A stretch of 52,850 nucleotides of DNA, from NCBI GenBank assembly GCA_037443205.1, contig JBBIOU010000024.1, positions 1-52,850 of the forward strand, written 5' to 3'. The position numbers and the translations under genes are program-made. The notes under the pieces were generated by a model, which worked only from the letters and a program-made list of their open reading frames with translations, was not told where the DNA came from and searched no databases. Below, piece after piece: positions 47,127 to 52,850 of the stretch. The stretch is from JBBIOU01 sp037443205 (GTDB lineage Bacteria > Bacteroidota > Bacteroidia > Flavobacteriales_D > UBA2798). How positions within the stretch are numbered: position 1 is the first letter of the stretch; each line of letters begins with the position of its first letter.

Positions 47127-48755
47127 ATGTTAACAGTAACTAATGTTACGCTTCAGTATGGCAAGCGGGTATTGTTTGATGAAGTAAATCTGCAATTTAC
47201 CGAAGGTAATTGTTATGGTGTAATTGGCGCAAACGGGGCCGGAAAATCTACCTTTTTAAAAATATTATCTGGTGAAATAGAACCCAATAAAGGCTCGGTA
47301 AGTTTATTGCCGGGCAAACGCATGGCAGTACTTAGTCAAAACCATTTTGCTTTTGATAATTACACAGTACTAAACACCGTAATAATGGGGCACAAACGCC
47401 TTTGGGAAATTATTACTGAAAAAGAGGCTATTTACGGTAAACCTGAGATGACTGAAGAAGACGGCATCAAAGCCGCTGATTTAGAAACCGAATTTGCCGA
47501 AATGGACGGTTGGAACGCAGAAACGCAGGCAGCAGAACTATTAAGTAATTTAGGGATTGATGAGCCTTTGCACCATCAATTAATGCATGCCCTTAGTGGT
47601 AAACAAAAAGTTAGGGTACTATTGGCACAAGCTCTTTTTGGTAATCCTGACGTGCTGGTACTGGATGAGCCGACCAACGATTTGGATGTAGAAACCATCA
47701 CCTGGCTCGAAAATTTTTTGGCCGATTTTAATAATACCGTTATTGTTGTATCGCACGACAGGCACTTTTTGGATGCCGTATGTACCCATATTGCGGATAT
47801 TGATTTCGGTAAAATAACCCTCTATACCGGTAATTACAGTTTTTGGTATCAGGCCAGTCAACTTGCATTAAAACAAAAAACCGAGCAAAACAAAAAAGCC
47901 GAAGAAAAACGCAAAGAATTACTCGAGTTTATTGCCCGCTTTAGCGCCAACGCCTCTAAAAGCAGACAAGCTACCAGCCGAAAAAAATTACTGGATAAAC
48001 TCGTTTTGCAAGAAATAAAGCCTTCTAACCGAAAATATCCGGCAATAATTTTTAATATGGAACGTATGCCGGGCGACCAGATACTAAAAGTAGATAACCT
48101 TAGTTACCAATCTCCCGAAGGGCAAACATTTTTAAATAACATTAGCTTTAAATTTAACAAAAACGATAAAATATTTGTTTTTTCTCAAAACAGCCAGGCC
48201 GTTACCGCCTTACTGGGTATACTGGCCGGTGAAAAACAAGCTGCAAGCGGAACCATTGAATGGGGTATAACCATTAAACCCGGATACTTACCTAACGACA
48301 ACCAGGCCTACTTTAATAAAGATATCTCGCTTACCGATTGGCTCAGCGAATATTCTGCCAATAAAGAAAACGACTATGTACGCGGATTTTTGGGAAAAAT
48401 GTTGTTTTCGGGCGAAGAAGCCAATAAAGCCGTAAACGTATTATCAGGTGGCGAAAAAGTAAGATGTATGCTTTCGCGATTGATGATATTACAACCCAAC
48501 TTCCTTATCCTGGATGAACCCACCAACCACCTTGATTTGGAAGCTATTACCGCACTTAATAACTCGCTGATTGATTTTAAAGGAAACCTGATTTTTACAT
48601 CGCACGACCATGAACTGGCGCAAAGTGTAGCTAATCGTATTATAGAAATACTGCCCGATGGACGTATCATTGATAAAACCTGCAGCTTTGACGAATACTT
48701 AAACGACCCCATAGTAAAACAACAACGCCTGCAAAAAATAAACGCACTTGCCTAA
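47127..48755 (+). CDS. ybiT: ABC-F family ATPase, YbiT-type
   Basis: A 542-residue ABC-F protein closely resembling E. coli YbiT. I use the ATG at 47127 (MLTVTNVTLQYGKRVLFDEV), matching the usual start. Domain 1 has Walker A GANGAGKST and Walker B VLVLDEPTNDLD, with signature ALSGKQKVR. The inter-domain linker has RFSANASKSRQATSRKK. Domain 2 has signature LSGGEKVR and Walker B FLILDEPTNHLD, but its Walker A position reads FSQNSQAVTALL, without the Gly and Lys. One composite ATP site is therefore degenerate. ABC-F proteins act on ribosomes; the exact role is unknown. Confidence 0.92.
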   Translation: MLTVTNVTLQYGKRVLFDEVNLQFTEGNCYGVIGANGAGKSTFLKILSGEIEPNKGSVSLLPGKRMAVLSQNHFAFDNYTVLNTVIMGHKRLWEIITEKEAIYGKPEMTEEDGIKAADLETEFAEMDGWNAETQAAELLSNLGIDEPLHHQLMHALSGKQKVRVLLAQALFGNPDVLVLDEPTNDLDVETITWLENFLADFNNTVIVVSHDRHFLDAVCTHIADIDFGKITLYTGNYSFWYQASQLALKQKTEQNKKAEEKRKELLEFIARFSANASKSRQATSRKKLLDKLVLQEIKPSNRKYPAIIFNMERMPGDQILKVDNLSYQSPEGQTFLNNISFKFNKNDKIFVFSQNSQAVTALLGILAGEKQAASGTIEWGITIKPGYLPNDNQAYFNKDISLTDWLSEYSANKENDYVRGFLGKMLFSGEEANKAVNVLSGGEKVRCMLSRLMILQPNFLILDEPTNHLDLEAITALNNSLIDFKGNLIFTSHDHELAQSVANRIIEILPDGRIIDKTCSFDEYLNDPIVKQQRLQKINALA

Positions 48756-48933
48756 CAACAAGTAGTAACTATCTTAAAATAAGTATTTATCGCAAATGCT
48801 ACCCGCATACACAATAACTAGCTTAGCCCCGAATTATTCGGTGTATAATAACAAATTTGAGCTAAATAATGCAGCACTTCCTGATGTTAGATTATTCGGT
48901 ATTGATTTATGCATTGTGTATTGTCAAAAATCC

Positions 48934-48941
48934 TATATTTG
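48934..48941 (+). promoter_or_regulatory. Candidate -7 box of secDF
   Basis: TATATTTG fits TAnnTTTG and is followed by CAGCCC, as in the rRNA promoters. It lies 35 bp before the ATG. A strong -33 TTTG is not seen; TTGTG is near the expected distance. Confidence 0.55.
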
Positions 48942-48975
48942 CAGCCCTAATTTTGTTAACTAATATTTACTATCC

Positions 48976-51900
48976 ATGCAAAACAAAAGCGCTATTTTAA
49001 TTTTTACCATTCTTCTCACATTAGCTTGTGTTTTTCATATTTCGTATTCGTTTGTAACCAACAGTGCCGAAAAAAAAGCCGAAAAACAAGCTGCATACCA
49101 GTTAGACTCTATCCTGAACAGCGGAGCTGAATTTACCGAGTTTGGAGGCATAAGATATAACCTTCAGAATGAAGAAGACAAAGAAAATTTACGCGTTATG
49201 CTCTTCGAAAATGAGCTAAGACGCATTGCCCACAAACCTATTTATCCACTGTTGGGCGAAAGTTATCAGGAATGTAAAAAAAGAGAACTGGCACTGGGAT
49301 TGGATTTACAAGGAGGTATGAGTGTTACCCTGGAAGTTTCTATTGATGAATTTATTTACAATTTAGCAGGTAATACCAAAAACCCCACTTTTATTAAAGC
49401 CTTTGCAAACGCCAAAGAAAAATACAAAACCTCTAACGAAGATTTTATTGATATTTTTTACAATGAGTTTAAGGCCATTGACCCCAATGCGAAATTAGCC
49501 TCTATTTATTCGTTGGCCAACAAAGATATGTTTTCGGCAAAACTCACCAACGATGAAGTTATTGCTAAACTTAAACAAGAAAAAGAAAGCGCCATGAGCA
49601 ATATTGAGCGCATCATGTCGAACCGCATCAATAAATTTGGCGTTAGCCAACCCAATATTCAGCGGCAAACAGGCTCAGGGCGCATATTAATTGAATTACC
49701 CGGAGTAAAAGACAAAGAACGGGTTCGCTCCCTAATTTCGGCCACCGCCAATCTTGAATTTTGGGAAACCTATCAAAACCACGAAGTATCCGATTTTTTA
49801 GAACAAGCCAACATGGCCTTGAGTAAAGCTCTTTACCCCGACTTTGTGCCGGATGATTTTGATACAACCAAAAACACCTCAGACAGCTTGAAAAAGGAAG
49901 ATAACTTGGCCCAAAACAACCCTGATGACACAACAATTAATACCAACCCTATTGCTGGCTCAAAAGATTCGGCCGATAAGAATAATGACTCAACCAATAA
50001 CAAGCTTAACAACCCCTTAGACGAAGAAAAAGCAGCCAAACAATTTCCCTTATTCAAATATCTTAAACTGGCTATCATACCCAGCGAGCAAAATGAAAAA
50101 CAAATGATATGGCAGGAAGGCGCCATGCTGGGGTATTGCTCGGTTGCCGATACCGGAAAGCTTGCATCGCTGCTCAGACATCCGGCCATTGAAAAACTTT
50201 ACGACAGAGGCAACAAATCTAAACTACGCCTGATGTGGTCAGCTAAACCCTATGCCCTGGAAGGTGATATGGCAAATATGTTTACCCTCTATGCTATAAA
50301 ATCAAGCGGAGACGGCAAAGCCCCGCTTGACGGCAGCGCTATTTCAGACGCACGTCCCGACTTTGGCATTGACGGTAAACCTGAAGTAATTATGCAAATG
50401 AAACCCGAAGGCGCAGAAACATGGGCCAGATTAACCGAAGTAAATAAAGGTAAATTTATTGCCATAGTAATGGACGACCAGGTTTACTCTGCCCCCAAAG
50501 TAAACGAAAAAATTTCGGGCGGACGTTCTAACATTTCGGGCAACTTTACCATAGACGAAGCTACCGACCTTGCCAATGTATTAAAATCGGGGACCCTACC
50601 CGCCAAAGCTACCATCAAAGAAGAATATACCGTTGGGCCCACCCTCGGAAAAGAAAATATACAAAGCGGATTAAGCTCTTTTATTATTGCCCTGGTAGTG
50701 GTATTGCTATATATGTTTTTATACTACAACCGTGGAGGACTAATTGCCAATATCGCCCTGCTGGCTAATATATTATTTATTGTAGGAACCATGGCCTCCA
50801 TCCCTGCTATACTTACCCTTCCTGGAATTGCAGGTATTGTACTTACCATCGGTATGGCAGTAGATGCCAATGTACTTATATTTGAACGCATACGCGAAGA
50901 ACTACGCGAAGGAAAAGGTATTAAAATGGCCGTTGCAGAAGGATATAAAAGAGCCTTATCTTCTATTATAGACTCAAACGTTACCACATTACTTACCGCC
51001 ATTATTTTAGCCGTATTCGGTTCAGGACCCGTTAAAGGATTTGCCGTTACTTTAATAATTGGTATCGCCTCTTCCTTATTCTCTGCTTTACTGCTATCAC
51101 GCTTAATTATTACCGAACTCCTTGAACGCAAGAAAAACATCAACTTCTCGAACAAACTTACAGAAAACATAATGACCAATACCTCTTTCAACTTTTTAGG
51201 AAAAAGAAAACTATACTATGCAATATCAGGATTAATAATTGCTGCAGGTATAGTTTCGCTAACCACAAGAGGTTTAGATTTTGGTGTAGAGTTTAGCGGA
51301 GGAAGAACCTACAAAGTAAAATTTGAAAACAAAGCCGATTACGAACAACTTAGAAAAAGTCTGGCCAAAGCATTTACCGATGAAACAGGAAAATCGGCCG
51401 GTGTTGAGGTTAAGAAAATTGAAAACGATTTTAACGCTCAAATAACCACCAAGTTTTTAGTTAAAGACGAAAGCAAAGAAGCCGACTCGCTGGTTGATGC
51501 TAAACTTAAAGAAGGCATAGCCTTTATGGGCAAAAGCGAAATAAAAGAAAGCCGCAAAGTTGACCCCGTTATTTCGCGCGAATTATTACTTGAATCGTTT
51601 TGGGCTATTTTATTTTCGCTCATCATCATCTTTATTTACATTATTATGCGCTTTGGTAAATGGCAATTTGCTTTGGGCGCGGTAGCATCTTTGTTTCATG
51701 ATGTATTAATGGTATTAAGCGTATTTTCTATTTTTTATGGCATATTGCCCTTTTCTTTAGAAATAGACCAGGCATTTATTGCCGCCATACTTACCGTTGT
51801 AGGTTATTCTATAAACGACACCGTGGTAGTGTTTGACCGCATACGCGAATACCTGCGCGAACACAAACGCATGGAAACAAAAAATATGCTCAACCTGGCT

Positions 51901-52113
51901 CTTAACAGTACCCTAAGCCGAACCATAAATACCTCATTAACCACCTTAATAGTATTGCTTATTATCTTTGTTTTTGGAGGCGAATCAATTAAAGGATTAA
52001 CCTTTGCACTGCTGGTAGGCATAGGGGTAGGTACCTACTCATCTTTATTTGTTGCAAGCCCTGTTGTATATGATTTAACCGGAGGCAAACTAAGCGAAAC
52101 AACCAAGAAATAA
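48976..52113 (+). CDS. secDF: Fused SecDF protein-export membrane protein
   Basis: A 1045-residue fusion of SecD and SecF, which uses the proton-motive force to assist Sec export. The SecD half has the N-terminal helix (about 5-25), GLDLQGGMSVTLE and a large periplasmic region, then GTLPAKATIKEEYTVGPTLG and GIVLTIGMAVDANVLIFERI. The SecF half starts near residue 750 with LDFGVEFSGGRTYKVKF and ends with VVGYSINDTVVVFDRIREYL. An Asn/Asp/Ser/Lys-rich low-complexity stretch interrupts the periplasmic region at about 295-345. SecDF fusion is usual in Bacteroidota. Confidence 0.97.
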   Translation: MQNKSAILIFTILLTLACVFHISYSFVTNSAEKKAEKQAAYQLDSILNSGAEFTEFGGIRYNLQNEEDKENLRVMLFENELRRIAHKPIYPLLGESYQECKKRELALGLDLQGGMSVTLEVSIDEFIYNLAGNTKNPTFIKAFANAKEKYKTSNEDFIDIFYNEFKAIDPNAKLASIYSLANKDMFSAKLTNDEVIAKLKQEKESAMSNIERIMSNRINKFGVSQPNIQRQTGSGRILIELPGVKDKERVRSLISATANLEFWETYQNHEVSDFLEQANMALSKALYPDFVPDDFDTTKNTSDSLKKEDNLAQNNPDDTTINTNPIAGSKDSADKNNDSTNNKLNNPLDEEKAAKQFPLFKYLKLAIIPSEQNEKQMIWQEGAMLGYCSVADTGKLASLLRHPAIEKLYDRGNKSKLRLMWSAKPYALEGDMANMFTLYAIKSSGDGKAPLDGSAISDARPDFGIDGKPEVIMQMKPEGAETWARLTEVNKGKFIAIVMDDQVYSAPKVNEKISGGRSNISGNFTIDEATDLANVLKSGTLPAKATIKEEYTVGPTLGKENIQSGLSSFIIALVVVLLYMFLYYNRGGLIANIALLANILFIVGTMASIPAILTLPGIAGIVLTIGMAVDANVLIFERIREELREGKGIKMAVAEGYKRALSSIIDSNVTTLLTAIILAVFGSGPVKGFAVTLIIGIASSLFSALLLSRLIITELLERKKNINFSNKLTENIMTNTSFNFLGKRKLYYAISGLIIAAGIVSLTTRGLDFGVEFSGGRTYKVKFENKADYEQLRKSLAKAFTDETGKSAGVEVKKIENDFNAQITTKFLVKDESKEADSLVDAKLKEGIAFMGKSEIKESRKVDPVISRELLLESFWAILFSLIIIFIYIIMRFGKWQFALGAVASLFHDVLMVLSVFSIFYGILPFSLEIDQAFIAAILTVVGYSINDTVVVFDRIREYLREHKRMETKNMLNLALNSTLSRTINTSLTTLIVLLIIFVFGGESIKGLTFALLVGIGVGTYSSLFVASPVVYDLTGGKLSETTKK

Positions 52114-52140
52114 AACCATCTATAATAAACCTTGCAAAAA

Positions 52141-52164
52141 GCCCCGTGTATCGGGGCTTTTTTA
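52141..52164 (+). terminator. Intrinsic terminator after secDF
   Basis: GCCCCG pairs with CGGGGC around TGTAT and is followed by seven Ts. It lies about 28 bp after the secDF stop and 49 bp before cas2, so cas2 needs its own promoter. Confidence 0.92.
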
Positions 52165-52212
52165 TTTCGGTATAAGATTTGCCAAAAAACAGTTTATAAA
52201 TAAAGCTATGCT

Positions 52213-52557
52213 ATGAATAGCCTTAGCGAACGCCTAAATGCTTACCGTATTATGTGGGTATTGGTTATGTATGATTTGCCAACCGAAACCAAAAAACAAC
52301 GCAAAATGGCCGCCCGTTTCAGAAAAGAAATAATGGCCGATGGATTTAGTATGTTTCAGTTTAGTATGTATGTGCGGCACTGCAACAGCCGCGAAAATGC
52401 CGAAGTACATATAAAACGCGTAAAAAACCTGCTACCACCCGAAGGCCACATAGGCATCATGTGTATTACCGATAAACAATTTGGTAATATAGAAATTTAT
52501 ATAGGCCGCAGCAAAACCCAACAACCTGATGTGCCTCAACAACTGGAACTGTTCTAA
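52213..52557 (+). CDS. cas2: CRISPR-associated endonuclease Cas2, type II-C
   Basis: A 114-residue Cas2. MWVLVMYDLPTETKKQRK holds the conserved Asp (D21) of the ferredoxin-like fold. GFSMFQFSMYVRHCNSRENA and GHIGIMCITDKQFGNIEIY match type II-C Cas2 proteins of Bacteroidota, as does the QLELF end. Cas2 dimers form the spacer-integration complex with Cas1. Here secDF and a terminator precede it, and no cas1 or cas9 is in the window. They may lie beyond the array or be absent. It faces the array and converges with it. Confidence 0.95.
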   Translation: MNSLSERLNAYRIMWVLVMYDLPTETKKQRKMAARFRKEIMADGFSMFQFSMYVRHCNSRENAEVHIKRVKNLLPPEGHIGIMCITDKQFGNIEIYIGRSKTQQPDVPQQLELF

Positions 52558-52563
52558 ACCCGG

Positions 52564-52587
52564 ATTACGCATTTTCTAATGCGTAAT
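52564..52587. repeat. Perfect palindrome, copy B
   Basis: ATTACGCATT and AATGCGTAAT flank TTCT, a perfect 10-bp inverted repeat just after the cas2 stop. Its reverse complement is nearly identical to the element at 45821-45844. Possibly a terminator for cas2 or a small dispersed element. Confidence 0.65.
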
Positions 52588-52639
52588 TTGAATTAAACGC
52601 AGCTAAACATTACCAAAAGCAAGGTATTTAAACCGGAAT

Positions 52640-52669
52640 AAAAAAATTGCCCGCTATAAGCGGGCAATT
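52640..52669 (-). terminator. Leftward intrinsic terminator, probably of the CRISPR array
   Basis: The arms AATTGCCCGC and GCGGGCAATT surround TATAA. On the minus strand the hairpin is followed by a T-run (plus-strand A-run at 52640-52646). It would stop transcription coming from the right, i.e. from an array read on the minus strand. On the plus strand there is no good T-run. Confidence 0.7.
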
Positions 52670-52744
52670 AAAACATTTGCACAAGTTTTTTAATCCTAAA
52701 TTCGGGCTATAATGCCCTAAAATACTGATATTTTGCCCAAGTAT

Positions 52745-52850
52745 CTTGTAGCAAATATCATGAAATCAAAGAATGAAAGCAAATCACAACTGTTCGGGAG
52801 TTTGTAAGATAAAACTTTCCCTTGTAGCAAATATCATGAAATCAAAGAAT
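52745..52850 (-). CRISPR. CRISPR array edge, type II-C-like (46-nt repeat)
   Basis: Full repeat at 52745-52790, 30-nt spacer at 52791-52820, second repeat from 52821 cut at the window end (30 nt seen, identical). The unit length of 76 nt fits a 46-nt repeat plus 30-nt spacer. In minus-strand orientation the repeat begins GTTGTGATTTGC and ends GCTACAAG, the form of Bacteroidota type II-C repeats. This is probably the leader-distal end. The number of further repeats is unknown. No tracrRNA anti-repeat was recognised at 52558-52744. Confidence 0.93.

Noticed and set aside
52681..52744. tracrRNA candidate with small hairpins between cas2 and the array
   Set aside because: Short inverted repeats are present (GGGC/GCCC, AAAATA/TATTTT), but no stretch complementary to the repeat was found.

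Overview
The window looks like a chromosomal segment from a member of the Bacteroidota. Supporting signs are AT-rich DNA, promoters of the TTTG...TAnnTTTG type, a Por/type IX C-terminal sorting domain, a fused SecDF, an XrtF-type exosortase with its partner membrane protein, and a type II-C CRISPR repeat of about 46 nt starting GTTGTG. The class is uncertain; a sphingobacterial or chitinophagal lineage is a guess.

Left end (1-4360): an rRNA operon on the minus strand, in the order 16S - tRNA-Ile(GAT) - tRNA-Ala(TGC) - 23S. The 23S 3' part and any 5S lie outside the window. Upstream are three tandem near-identical promoters and a boxA-like antitermination element that is repeated in the 16S-23S spacer.

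Middle (4360-41877): a surface polysaccharide locus of about 37.5 kb, almost entirely on the minus strand with overlapping or abutting genes. It begins with a chain-length/tyrosine autokinase (Wzc-like, with a Gly-Tyr repeat tail) and an ABC exporter (Wzm/Wzt-like). It holds eight glycosyltransferases, two DegT aminotransferases, two NAD-dependent epimerases, one short-chain dehydrogenase, two sulfotransferases (one fused to a beta-helix-like segment), an MBOAT/SGNH acylation pair, an acyltransferase-3, another SGNH protein and an O-antigen polymerase/ligase. Two less usual sub-blocks stand out. One (28.7-34.0 kb) combines a PduX-like GHMP kinase, a cysteine-synthase-like PLP enzyme, an ATP-grasp ligase, a methyltransferase and an aminotransferase; it could make and attach an unusual amino-acid decoration. 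The other (6.1-13.7 kb) has two CotH-kinase-like membrane-anchored proteins, a degenerate metallophosphoesterase and a DUF4956-like membrane protein; it could be an extracytoplasmic phospho-modification module. A two-gene cassette (16631-18720) is inverted within the locus. No flippase, priming transferase or outer-membrane export protein is present in the window.

Right part (41.9-48.8 kb): a type IX-secreted protein, a 68-residue protein with a PID-CTERM-like sorting tail, an exosortase and its associated membrane protein. These are followed by two lipoproteins (YiiX-like papain-fold amidase and DUF4878-like) and a YbiT-type ABC-F ATPase.

Right end (48.9-52.85 kb): fused SecDF with an intrinsic terminator, then a lone type II-C cas2 on the plus strand and the edge of a CRISPR array (one full repeat, one 30-nt spacer, one truncated repeat). 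The array probably reads leftward into its own terminator. cas9 and cas1 are not in the window.
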